NCBI RefSeq assembly: GCF_000379625.1
Contig: NZ_KB903219.1
Span: 62,001 to 126,000, forward strand
Reading direction: 5' to 3'
Origin: Actinomycetospora chiangmaiensis DSM 45062
GTDB taxonomy: Bacteria; Actinomycetota; Actinomycetes; Mycobacteriales; Pseudonocardiaceae
DNA length: 64,000 nt
Of the stretch, positions 7,815 to 16,222 are shown one piece after another. Position numbers and translations under genes: made by a program. The notes beneath the pieces are model-generated. The model had not been told where the DNA came from. It searched no databases and was given only the letters and a program-made list of their open reading frames with translations. Position 1 is the stretch's first letter, and every line of letters begins with the position of its first letter.

Positions 7815-8654
7815 ATGACGGACCAGCCGGGCGGTGGGCACCGGGCGGACGACGCCGTGACGCCGTCCGAGGGCACCCCCGCCGCGCCGTCGACGGGCTC
7901 GGCGGCCTCGACGGCCTCCACGCCGTCCGCGCCGGACACCGAGCAGCGGACGGCCGACGAGTGGAAGGCCGTCGAGCGCGGCGAGGCCCCCGAGCCGGGC
8001 AGCACCCTCGAGCAGTCGGCGCCGGAGACGCGCCGGGGCGGGATCCGCTACCAGGACCCGGCGACCACGACCCCGCGCGAGCCCACCGTCGCCGAGCAGC
8101 GCGCCCGCCGGGAGGCGGAACGTCGCCGCCGCGCCCAGGAGGAGGCCACGGCCGCCGCGGAGCAGCGGAAGTCGAAGATCCGCAAGCGGGTCCTCATCGG
8201 CGGTGGCGTCGCGGTGGGTGTCGTCGCGATCGTCGCGATCGCGTACGCCGCCTCGAGCGGCGGCGACGAGACCACGGCGCAGTGCGTCGACCAGAGCGGC
8301 CGGGTGGTCGACGACAGCCAGTGCGCGAGCGGCGTGCAGCAGGGCGGCTACTACAACTCCAGCGGCGCCTTCGTCCCGATCTTCCTCGGCGGGTTCGGCA
8401 ACCAGTACCACTACAACTACGGCTCGAACACGCCCATCGGCGGCACCGTCAGCGGTGGCAGCACCAACCCGCCGTCGAGCGGGACCACGCTGCGCGGCAC
8501 GTCCGGGTCGAGCGTCGGCACCTCGAACGGCAGCAGCGGCACGGTGAGCCGCGGCGGGCTGGGCGTGGGCGGCTCGTCGTCGGGGACCAGCGGGTCGGGC
8601 AGCCGCGGATCCTCGGGCGGCTCCTCCGGCGGCGGCTCGAGCTCCGGCAGCTGA
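7815..8654 (+). CDS. YgiB/YjfM-like Gly/Ser-rich membrane protein (DUF1190-like)
   Basis: A 279-residue protein. An acidic, Ser/Pro-rich cytoplasmic part (1-110) is followed by a basic stretch and one membrane helix near 122-142 (VLIGGGVAVGVVAIVAIAYA). Then come a Cys pair (AQCVDQSGRVVDDSQCASG), an aromatic patch (FVPIFLGGFGNQYHYNY) and a long Gly/Ser tail containing TVSRGGLGVGGSS. The Cys pair, the hydrophobic-Gly patch and the Ser/Thr-Arg-Gly-Gly motif resemble E. coli YgiB/YjfM. The next gene is the matching YgiC-like ligase, 13 bases downstream. Function is unknown; it may be the ligase's substrate or anchor. Similarity is by pattern, not alignment score. Confidence 0.7.
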   Translation: MTDQPGGGHRADDAVTPSEGTPAAPSTGSAASTASTPSAPDTEQRTADEWKAVERGEAPEPGSTLEQSAPETRRGGIRYQDPATTTPREPTVAEQRARREAERRRRAQEEATAAAEQRKSKIRKRVLIGGGVAVGVVAIVAIAYAASSGGDETTAQCVDQSGRVVDDSQCASGVQQGGYYNSSGAFVPIFLGGFGNQYHYNYGSNTPIGGTVSGGSTNPPSSGTTLRGTSGSSVGTSNGSSGTVSRGGLGVGGSSSGTSGSGSRGSSGGSSGGGSSSGS

Positions 8655-8667
8655 GAAGCTCACCGCC

Positions 8668-9834
8668 GTGCGACGCGAACGCTCCACCCCCCGCCCGGAC
8701 TGGCGCCAGAAGATCGAGGAGCAGGGGCTCGTCTTCGGGACGCCCGCGATGGGCGCCGACGGCACGCGGCCCTACTGGGACGAGTCGGTGCACTACGTCT
8801 TCGACATGGCCGAGATCCTCTCGCTCGAGGCCGACGTCGAGCTGCTGCACTCGATGTGTCTCGAGGCGGTCGACAACGTGGTGACCACGGGCCGGTTCCG
8901 CGACTTCGCGCTGCCCGAGTGGTGCTGGGACCAGGTGGCCGACTCGTGGAAGCGGCACGACCCGCACCTCTACGGCCGCTTCGACCTGCGCTACGACGGG
9001 TCGGGGCCGGCCAAGCTGCTGGAGTACAACGCCGATACCCCGACCTCGCTGCTCGAGGCGTCGATCTGCCAGTGGTACTGGCTCAAGGACGTCTTCGGCG
9101 ACCAGGACCAGTGGAACTCGTTGCACGAGAAGCTGGTGGCGCAGTGGGGCGCGATCGCGGCGAACCTGCCGCGCGGCGAGGTCCACTTCTGCTGGTCGCA
9201 GGCCGAGACGACGGGCGAGGACCACGTCACGACGGCCTACCTGCAGGAGACCGCCGCCGAGGCCGGGCTGGACACCGTGGGGCTCGCGATCGAGCAGATC
9301 GGCTGGGACTCCGCGCTCGACCGGTTCGTCGACCTCGAGGAGGCCCCGATGAGCTGCGTCTGCAAGCTCTACCCCTGGGAGTGGATCCTCGGCGACGACT
9401 TCGGCAAGCACGTCACGCGCAGCCTGCCCGAGACGCAGTGGATCGAGCCGCTGTGGAAGACGCTGCTCTCCAACAAGGCGCTGCTCGCCGTGCTGTGGGA
9501 GATGTACCCGGGCCACCCGAACCTGCTCCCGGCGTCGCTGGGCGACCCCGGCTTCCTCACCGAGTACGTCCGCAAGCCGCTCCTGGGCCGCGAGGGCGCG
9601 AACGTGCAGATCGTGGCGGGGGCGGGGGAGCCCGTCGTCGAGACCGGCGGGGTCTACGGCGACGAGGGCTACGTCTACCAGCTGTTCGACCCGCTGCCCG
9701 AGTTCGACGGCTATCGTCCCGTGCTCGGCGCCTGGATCGTCGGCGACGAGGCGGCCGGGATGGGCATCCGCGAGTCGACGGGGCTGGTCACCGACAACGG
9801 CGCGGCGTTCGTGCCGCACCGCATCCCGGACTGA
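8668..9834 (+). CDS. Glutathionylspermidine synthase-like ATP-grasp ligase (YgiC/YjfC family)
   Basis: A 388-residue ATP-grasp amidoligase, cytoplasmic, that should join a carboxylate to an amine using ATP. Family motifs seen are RPYWDESVHYVFDM near 31-44, DLRYDGSGPAKLLEYNADTP near 107-126 (the nucleotide and peptide pocket), EHFCW-like VHFCWSQAET, and KPLLGREGANVQI near 309-321. It matches the synthetase half of glutathionylspermidine synthase but lacks the amidase half, as in YgiC and YjfC. The GTG at 8668 lies 13 bases after the YgiB-like gene. Its stop overlaps the ATG of the next gene by one base, so the group is an operon. The true substrates are unknown. Confidence 0.88.
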   Translation: MRRERSTPRPDWRQKIEEQGLVFGTPAMGADGTRPYWDESVHYVFDMAEILSLEADVELLHSMCLEAVDNVVTTGRFRDFALPEWCWDQVADSWKRHDPHLYGRFDLRYDGSGPAKLLEYNADTPTSLLEASICQWYWLKDVFGDQDQWNSLHEKLVAQWGAIAANLPRGEVHFCWSQAETTGEDHVTTAYLQETAAEAGLDTVGLAIEQIGWDSALDRFVDLEEAPMSCVCKLYPWEWILGDDFGKHVTRSLPETQWIEPLWKTLLSNKALLAVLWEMYPGHPNLLPASLGDPGFLTEYVRKPLLGREGANVQIVAGAGEPVVETGGVYGDEGYVYQLFDPLPEFDGYRPVLGAWIVGDEAAGMGIRESTGLVTDNGAAFVPHRIPD

Positions 9835-10673
9835 TGGGAGACGCAGCGCGGCGGAACTCGACCCGGACCGACGGGGCCGAGCCCGTCGCGCGCCGGATGT
9901 GGCGGCTCTGCGAACCGGTCCACGCGCTGATCTACTTCGCGCCCGGGTCGCTGCGGGCCACCGCGGACCTCGGGCCGTCGTTCTGGTCGCGCTACGTCGC
10001 GCAGCGGGCCGCGCCGCTCGGCCCCGTCCCCGCCGCGGTGGTCGTCGCGGCCTTCGGCGGCTTCGCGCCCGACCGGATCGTCGACGCGCTCGCCGGCGTC
10101 ACGGTCCCGCCGGAGGTCGCACTCGGGCGGCGGCTGACCGGCATCGATGCGGCGTGGCGCGAGCTGGGCCTTCCCGACGACGGGTCGGTGCGGGAGGCCG
10201 CCGACCTCGCCTGGGAGGCGGCGCAGGCCTGCGAGGACGCCGGCCGCGTCCTCGGGGCCGCCAACCGCGCCCTGCCGCGCCCGGCCGAGGCGCACCTCGC
10301 CCTCTGGCAGGCCACGACGACCCTGCGCGAGCACCGCGGCGACGGGCACCTCGCGGCACTGGCCGTGCACGGCGTGTCCCCGATCGGGTCGCACGTGCTG
10401 AAGGTGCTCGCGGGCGAGTCCCCGGAGCGGGACCTGCGGCTCGGGCGGCGCCTGCCCGACGACGGGTGGGAGGCGGCGCTCGCGCGGTACTCCCCCGAGG
10501 AGGCCGCCGCCCTGCACACGGCCGTCGAGGACGCGACCGACCGCGCGGCCGCCGGGCCGTGGGCGGCGCTCGGCGCGGCGCGGACGGAGCGGTTGGCCGC
10601 ACTGCTGGCCCCGATCGCGGAATCGTGCTGGACGGTCGTGCCGTCGCCCAATCCCGTCGGGCTGACCCGCTAG
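9834..10673 (+). CDS. SCO6745 family protein
   Basis: A 279-residue, all-helical protein of an actinobacterial family named for Streptomyces SCO6745. Marks are ARRMWRLCEPVHALIYFAPG near residue 20, FWSRYVAQRAAPLGPVPAAVV near 48, and LWQATTTLREHRGDGHLAALA near 160. The family includes predicted regulators and enzymes of unclear role; no catalytic residues can be named. Its ATG shares a base with the stop of the ATP-grasp gene (TGATG), implying coupling. The first codons contain a 28-base element that recurs near the ubiA start. Confidence 0.8.
   Translation: MGDAARRNSTRTDGAEPVARRMWRLCEPVHALIYFAPGSLRATADLGPSFWSRYVAQRAAPLGPVPAAVVVAAFGGFAPDRIVDALAGVTVPPEVALGRRLTGIDAAWRELGLPDDGSVREAADLAWEAAQACEDAGRVLGAANRALPRPAEAHLALWQATTTLREHRGDGHLAALAVHGVSPIGSHVLKVLAGESPERDLRLGRRLPDDGWEAALARYSPEEAAALHTAVEDATDRAAAGPWAALGAARTERLAALLAPIAESCWTVVPSPNPVGLTR
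9837..9864 (+). repeat. Dispersed 28-base element, copy 1
   Basis: The element begins GGAGACGCAGCGC and ends CTCGACCC. It is identical at 26 of 28 positions to bases 20883-20910 and lies directly after the start codon of the SCO6745-family gene, so it is translated there. Confidence 0.6.
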
Positions 10674-10718
10674 TCTGGCGCCCCTTTCGTCCGGTTGGAC
10701 CACCCGTTGGGGGCCCGT

Positions 10719-11156
10719 GTGTTCACGCCCGACTTCTTCCCGACCCTGCTCTCCGGCATCGGCCTGATCGCCGTCTACGCCGTGATCGGGGCGGTGCTGA
10801 TGTACGTCGGCTACTTCGCGATCGACCTGACGACGCCGGGCGACCTGCGGGGACTGGTCCGGGAGGGCCGCCCGAACGCCGTGATCGTGTCGGCGACAGG
10901 CCTCGTGTCCATGGCCTTCATCATCGTGACCGCCATCTACGTCTCCGGCGGTGGCTTCCTCACGGGCATCGTCAACACGCTGGTGTTCGGCCTCGTGGGG
11001 ATCGTCGCCCAGGTGATCGCGGTCCGCGGCCTCGAGTTCGTCTCGCGCCTCGACGTCGGGGCCTGCCTGCAGGACGAGGGCTTCACGCCGGTCTCGGCGA
11101 TGATCGCCGGGATGCACCTCGCGCTCGGCCTCGTCGTCGCGGTCGCCATCATCTAG
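10719..11156 (+). CDS. DUF350 (YjfL-type) membrane protein
   Basis: A 145-residue protein with four membrane helices in two similar halves, as in DUF350. The first half has LSGIGLIAVYAVIGAVLMYVG and a charged loop. The second has VNTLVFGLVGIVAQVIAV and the closing IAGMHLALGLVVAVAII. In E. coli the relative yjfL belongs to the operon with yjfM and yjfC, the same family pairing as here. The role is unknown. A GTG at 10719 is used; a TTG at 10695 is a weaker alternative. It lies 45 bases after the SCO6745-family gene in the same direction. Confidence 0.85.
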   Translation: MFTPDFFPTLLSGIGLIAVYAVIGAVLMYVGYFAIDLTTPGDLRGLVREGRPNAVIVSATGLVSMAFIIVTAIYVSGGGFLTGIVNTLVFGLVGIVAQVIAVRGLEFVSRLDVGACLQDEGFTPVSAMIAGMHLALGLVVAVAII

Positions 11157-11247
11157 AAGCCGCCCCGGCGCGTCCCGTGTGCTGGCCGTGAAGCGTCGCC
11201 TCTAGTCTGCCACCGAGCAGAGCCGTGTTCCTCGGGGGAGAGGCCGG

Positions 11248-14200
11248 GTGGGGGCGATGACGGCGGTCCTGAGTCCCGTGGGCCCGGCGGCGGGTGCGAC
11301 CCCGCCGTCCGTGCGCCCGACGGCCGTCCTCGTCTGGGCCCTGCTGGCGGTGCTGCTCGGGCTGGCCGTGCCGCTGGCGCCGGTGTCGGGCCAGGTCACC
11401 ACCGTGTCGTGGCCGGCCGCGGGTCAGCCCGCGCGCTCGACGACGCTGTCGCTGAGCCCGCCGCGCCCGGCCTTCCTCGACGCCACCGTCCCCTGCGCGG
11501 CGCTGCGCGTCGGGGGCGACGTGCTGCGGACCATGCCCGCCGGCGCCGTGCCGGTCGCCCAGACCCGGGACATCGCGCCCGAGGACCGCAAGCCCGACCC
11601 CCACCCCGACCGGGTCGCCGCCGGGGGGCTAGTCGTCTCCTCGGCCGCGGGCCGGGTCGACGTGGTGGTCTCCGGCGAGCGGATGCTGTCGACCGTCCTG
11701 CCGCCGACCGAGTGCGTCCTCGCCCTCCACAGCGGCGCCGACGGCCTGCGCGCCACCCTCGACGGCGTCGCGGTGCCGCTGGCGTGCGGTTCCTGCAGCG
11801 ACATCGCCCCGCCGCAGGTCTCCGAGCTCGACACCGGCGCCACGACGTCGGGGGCCGCCGCCCCGCGGGTCACGCTGCAGACCGACGACCGGTACGCCTC
11901 GGGTCCGGGCCTGCTCAAGACGATCCTGCTCGTCGGGCACGTGCTCGCGCTCGTGGTGCTGTTCGTGCTGCTCACCCGCGACCACGGGCCGGCCGTGCGG
12001 CGGTGGTGGCGGGGCCGGCGGCACGCGTGGACCGTCCTGCGCCGCCACCTGTCGTGGGCCGACGCCCTCCTCGTCGTGGTGTCCGGGGCCTGGGTGCTCC
12101 TCGCCCCGATGAACTTCGACGACAGCTGGTACCCGCTGATGTCCCGGGACGCCGGGGCGTCGGGCTACCTGGGCAACGCCGTCTACATGTTCAACGTGAC
12201 GGAGAACCCCTTCGTCGCGTCGCAGTACCTCATGCAGGTGTGGGGGGCGATCGGCGGCTGGTCGCTGGTCTGGCTCCGCCTGCTCCCGCTCGCCTTCGGG
12301 CTGCTCGCCTACGGCCTGCTGCGGATCTACCTGGCGATCGCGCTGCGGCGGGCGAGCATCCACCGGGCCTACGTCCCGTGGGCGCTGCTCGTCGGCCACC
12401 TCGTGTGGTGGCTCCCGTTCGGCCTGACGCTGCGCCCCGAGCCGCTCATCGTGCTGCTGTCCGTCGTCGTGCTCCTGCTGGTGGAGCTCGCCCGGCTGCG
12501 CGAGGCCCCCGTGCTGTACGCGCTCGCCGTCGCCGCGGCCGCCCTGTCGCTGACCTGCTCGCCCACCGGCCTCGTCGCCTGGGCGCCCCTGCTCGTCGAG
12601 CTGCCCCGCTGGTGGCCGCGCATCCGGGCCGCCACCGCCCGCGAGCAGCTCGTGGTCCTGGCGGTCCTCGCCGCCGCGGCGTCGGTCGCCGTGCCGGTCG
12701 CGTTCGCCGACGCCTCGCTCGGGGACGTCCTCGAGGCGTCCGCGGTCCACGCGTACTACTACAACACCGTCCCCTGGTACGACGAGCTCACGCACTACCA
12801 GACGCTGCTCTCGCCCGGCCGGACGTCGTGGGGCGGCCGCGGTCCGATCCTGCTGACGCTCGGCGTGACGGTGCTGGTCGCGGCAGGCAGTGCCCTCCGG
12901 GGTCCCGACGACGACGACCTGCGCCGGCTCCTGCTGCACTCCGCCGCCACCAGTGCGGTCGCGTTCGCGCTCGTGGCGGCCAGCCCGACCAAGTGGGTCC
13001 TGCACTTCCCGGCGGTGGGAGCGGCCGGGACGGTCCTGCTCGCGGTGGCCCTGCTGCGGGCACCGCTGCCGGGGAAGGAACGCGCCCTCGCGACCGCGGT
13101 CGGACTCGCGGTCCTCGTCGTCGTGACCTCGGTGACCTTCGCGGGCTGGAACGTGTGGACGCCCTACTCGGACCGGGGCCAGCCGTTCGGCGCCCACGCC
13201 GACCCGGCGCCGACGCCGCTGAGCCAGAACCTGCTCGCGCCCCACCTCGGCCCGGTGTTCCTGCGCAACCCGCTCGTCTGGATCGCGGTCGCCGTCCTGG
13301 CCGCGGCCTGGGCGAGCTGGTCCGCGCGGCGCTGGCCCGACCGGCGGCTGCCCCGACCCGGTCCGGACCGGGCGGTCCTCGCGGTCGCGTGCCTGACGCT
13401 CGTCATCGGGATGCTCGGGGTGTTCGTCCTGGCCCCCGCCACGCAGTACCCCGGGTGGACGGTCGCCCTCGGCAACACCAAGGACGTCGTGCGCGGCTCC
13501 CTCTGCGGCCTCCAGGACGAGGTGACCTACCTGGGGCCCGCGTCGGTGCCGCTGGGGCGGCCCCTCGGGCCCGCCGCGACCGAGGGCGACATGGTCGATA
13601 CGTCGCGGTTCCCGGCGCCGCGCCCGGCCCCCGCCCCGGGCACGGTGTGGCACGACGCGACCCCGACGTCCCGCGGCCGTGGCGGCCTGACCACCGGGTG
13701 GTACCCGATCCCCGCCGACGGCGACGCGACGGACGTCGTGGTGCCGATGCTGCTCGCGAACTCCCCGGACGAGCGGGTCGCCGTCGACCTCGGGCGCGGG
13801 CCCGCGGACGCCGTGCAGGTCACGGGCGGCCGGGAGATCGTGCCGCTGCCCAACGCCGACGGCCGCACCTGGCAGGAACGGCCGGTGTCGCTGGTCGACC
13901 AGCCCGTCCGGCCGCAGTACGTCCGCGTCCGTGTCGAACCGGGACCCTCGATCGGGGAGGACCGCGTCGCCGTCGCCGAACCACGGCTCGCGCGGCCGCG
14001 GCCGATCGCCGAGGTCCTGGCCGGACGGTCGGTGCTCGTCGACCAGATGTCGGCGGTGCTGTGGCCCTGCGTCGACCAGGCCGCCGTCGCCCGGGGCATC
14101 GCGCCCGCGCCGGACGTCCGCATCCACGCCGACGAGGACCTGGGCGAGAGCTACTGGGGCCTGCAGGACAAGCTCGAGCGCGGCGGGGCGTGGCGGTCCG

Positions 14201-14418
14201 ACGACGCGAGCTCCACCTACGTCCGGCTGGCCACGGCGGTGCAGCCCGGGGGTCCGCGCGCGAAGCCCTGGGGCCGTGTCGACCTCGTCGTCCGCGACCG
14301 TCCGGCCGGGGCCGTGGACACCGTCACGACGTCGCGCTCGAAGCCCGGCTGGGAGCGTGGACCGACGATCGCGACTCAGGACTACGCCGACGTCGACTAC
14401 CAGGGCGCGGTGGGCTGA
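11248..14418 (+). CDS. Arabinosyltransferase, Emb family (divergent member)
   Basis: A 1056-residue polytopic membrane glycosyltransferase of the EmbA/B/C type (GT53). It should add arabinofuranose from decaprenyl-phosphoryl arabinose outside the membrane. Order: one N-terminal helix (22-45), a beta-rich extracellular domain (to about 210), a multi-helix GT-C core (about 220-740) and a C-terminal carbohydrate-binding domain (about 790-1040). The catalytic loop after the second helix reads APMNFDDSWYPL, with the acidic pair at about 291-292. It lacks the DDDGYY form of the other two Emb proteins in this window. A GTG at 11248 is used; an ATG at 11257 is possible. Its stop ends 3 bases from that of the convergent GT-C gene. 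Confidence 0.85.
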   Translation: MGAMTAVLSPVGPAAGATPPSVRPTAVLVWALLAVLLGLAVPLAPVSGQVTTVSWPAAGQPARSTTLSLSPPRPAFLDATVPCAALRVGGDVLRTMPAGAVPVAQTRDIAPEDRKPDPHPDRVAAGGLVVSSAAGRVDVVVSGERMLSTVLPPTECVLALHSGADGLRATLDGVAVPLACGSCSDIAPPQVSELDTGATTSGAAAPRVTLQTDDRYASGPGLLKTILLVGHVLALVVLFVLLTRDHGPAVRRWWRGRRHAWTVLRRHLSWADALLVVVSGAWVLLAPMNFDDSWYPLMSRDAGASGYLGNAVYMFNVTENPFVASQYLMQVWGAIGGWSLVWLRLLPLAFGLLAYGLLRIYLAIALRRASIHRAYVPWALLVGHLVWWLPFGLTLRPEPLIVLLSVVVLLLVELARLREAPVLYALAVAAAALSLTCSPTGLVAWAPLLVELPRWWPRIRAATAREQLVVLAVLAAAASVAVPVAFADASLGDVLEASAVHAYYYNTVPWYDELTHYQTLLSPGRTSWGGRGPILLTLGVTVLVAAGSALRGPDDDDLRRLLLHSAATSAVAFALVAASPTKWVLHFPAVGAAGTVLLAVALLRAPLPGKERALATAVGLAVLVVVTSVTFAGWNVWTPYSDRGQPFGAHADPAPTPLSQNLLAPHLGPVFLRNPLVWIAVAVLAAAWASWSARRWPDRRLPRPGPDRAVLAVACLTLVIGMLGVFVLAPATQYPGWTVALGNTKDVVRGSLCGLQDEVTYLGPASVPLGRPLGPAATEGDMVDTSRFPAPRPAPAPGTVWHDATPTSRGRGGLTTGWYPIPADGDATDVVVPMLLANSPDERVAVDLGRGPADAVQVTGGREIVPLPNADGRTWQERPVSLVDQPVRPQYVRVRVEPGPSIGEDRVAVAEPRLARPRPIAEVLAGRSVLVDQMSAVLWPCVDQAAVARGIAPAPDVRIHADEDLGESYWGLQDKLERGGAWRSDDASSTYVRLATAVQPGGPRAKPWGRVDLVVRDRPAGAVDTVTTSRSKPGWERGPTIATQDYADVDYQGAVG

Positions 14419-14421
14419 CCG

Positions 14422-15948
14422 CTACGGGTCGAGCACCAGGCGTCCGGGGCCGCGGCCGGGGACGTCGGTCGGCCAGCCCGGTCCCGTCCCGGCCTCCCAG
14501 CGCAGCACCCGGTCGGTCGGGCGCGGCGCGTCGGAGTCGGAGAACAGGTAGTCGACCTGCAGGAACGCGCGGGTGAGTGGGCCGGCCGCCTGCTCGCGGC
14601 CGGCCGCGAGGGCCCGGACGCGGTCGTGGTCGGAGAAGACGTCGACGATGTCGCAGCGGCACCCGTAGGCGAGGGCGCCGATCTCGCCCGGGGCGGTGAC
14701 GCTCTGCCCGGGGGCGAGGGTGGCGCCCAGGGCGCGGCCCGCGTCGATGTACTGCGACGAGGTGGCCCAGTTGCCGAAGATTACCGGCTGCGCCCACGGC
14801 AGGGGGCCGACGATCTGGATCCCGACCGCCATCCCGGCCACCACCGCGAGCCCGGTGGCGACGCCGGCCCGCCGGCGACCCGCGAGGTCCGCCGCGAGAA
14901 GCGCGGCGCACAGGGTGATCAGGAACAGCGACGGGCAGTAGTACCAGATGTACGACGAGACGCCCATGGCCGCGTAGACCGCGTAGTGCAGCAGCCCGCC
15001 GACGCCGCACGCGACGACGGCCCGGTCGACCGGGGCGTGCCGGCCCCGGACCACGGCGCCCACCGACCGTGCGAGGGCGACCAGCCCGGTGACGCCCACC
15101 GCCGCGATCAGCAGCATCGGCACCGGCCACCGGTCGGCCCAGAACAGCGGTCCGTTGCCGAAGACCTCGCCGTTCGGGAACGCCCCGCCCGTCTTGATCA
15201 CGAGGGTGTCGGGCACGAAGCCGCCCAGCACGAACCAGGAGAAGAGGTGCCAGGGCAGCGCGACCACGACGGTGGCGACGAGCGCGGGCACGAGGGAGCG
15301 CCAGGCGCCCGGGGTCCGTCCGAGGAGCAGCGCCACCAGGACGACGAGCCCCGGGACGGCGAGGTCGGGGCGGCACAGCACCGCGAAGCCGAGCACGATC
15401 CCGGCGGCCAGGGCACGGCGGTCGGCGGCGTACCGGGCGACGCCGAGCAGCAGGGCCGCGCCGAGGAACGACTCCATCCCGACGACGCTCGCGAAGACCG
15501 GCGAGGTGACGGTCAGCCCCACCACGAGCGCGACGAGCACCGGCCGGCGGACGCCGAGCCGGCCGGCGAGCTCCGCGGCCCACAGCCCGAGCAGGGCCGT
15601 CGCCAGGACGAGCACCAGCCCGACGGCGACCACCGGGCGCCCGGTCACCACGATCCCCGCCGCGAGCAGCCAGACGTTCAGCGGCGACGTCGCCGAGTTC
15701 GAGTCGCGGAACGGGGTGAGCCCCCAGTGGCCGTGCTCGGCGAGGTTCCGCGCGTAGTCGAGGGTGATGTAGGTGTCGTCCGGCATCCCGCGGTACGCGA
15801 GGAGGAAGAGCGCCACCCCGGCGGCCGCGCCCGCGAGGGCGGCGAGCACCTCGGCCGGCACGCGCGGACGGGCGCGCGCGGCGGCGGCGGGCGGCGGGGC
15901 GTCGTCGGCCCGCGGCGGTGACGGGTCGGGCAGGGTCTCGGCCGACAT
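14422..15948 (-). CDS. GT-C membrane glycosyltransferase, AftB-like
   Basis: A 508-residue polytopic protein with about ten hydrophobic helices. The first extracellular loop has an acidic pair followed by an aromatic pattern, GMPDDTYITLDYARNLAEHG near residues 54-73, and then SATSPLNVWLLA. This is the layout of lipid-phosphate-sugar-dependent GT-C enzymes. The C-terminal soluble part (about 400-508) contains ALAYGCRCDIVDVFSDHDRV, a pattern similar to that of terminal arabinofuranosyltransferase AftB (Rv3805c). Pairing with an Emb protein supports a role in arabinan. The identification as AftB itself is uncertain. The start is an ATG at 15948. Confidence 0.72.
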   Translation of the reverse strand: MSAETLPDPSPPRADDAPPPAAAARARPRVPAEVLAALAGAAAGVALFLLAYRGMPDDTYITLDYARNLAEHGHWGLTPFRDSNSATSPLNVWLLAAGIVVTGRPVVAVGLVLVLATALLGLWAAELAGRLGVRRPVLVALVVGLTVTSPVFASVVGMESFLGAALLLGVARYAADRRALAAGIVLGFAVLCRPDLAVPGLVVLVALLLGRTPGAWRSLVPALVATVVVALPWHLFSWFVLGGFVPDTLVIKTGGAFPNGEVFGNGPLFWADRWPVPMLLIAAVGVTGLVALARSVGAVVRGRHAPVDRAVVACGVGGLLHYAVYAAMGVSSYIWYYCPSLFLITLCAALLAADLAGRRRAGVATGLAVVAGMAVGIQIVGPLPWAQPVIFGNWATSSQYIDAGRALGATLAPGQSVTAPGEIGALAYGCRCDIVDVFSDHDRVRALAAGREQAAGPLTRAFLQVDYLFSDSDAPRPTDRVLRWEAGTGPGWPTDVPGRGPGRLVLDP

Positions 15949-16222
15949 GGTGCTCCCCCCGGGGTGTCCGATCGCACCGTAGCGGGTGGCCCCGACGGGC
16001 TCCCGGGGCCTCGACCAGCGGCTCCACGGCCGAGTTGATCACTGGACGTAACGACTCTTACGCCGGTCGGGCCGGGACGGATTCGTGCCCGACGGGGCGT
16101 CCTTGTCCGAAACCGCTGGTCAGCGTGCTCCCGTGTGGCGACCCCGGACGTAGATCGGCTTCCCCGTCTGGTGCGATACGTCTCACGCGCTGTCACCGGA
16201 CGCGTGCACGGAGAGGGGGACC

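Noticed and set aside
15949-16222. Possible small gene or RNA in the 274-base gap
   Set aside because: No frame with a ribosome site and protein-like composition and no tRNA-like or conserved RNA fold could be seen; it is probably promoter sequence for the two divergent genes.
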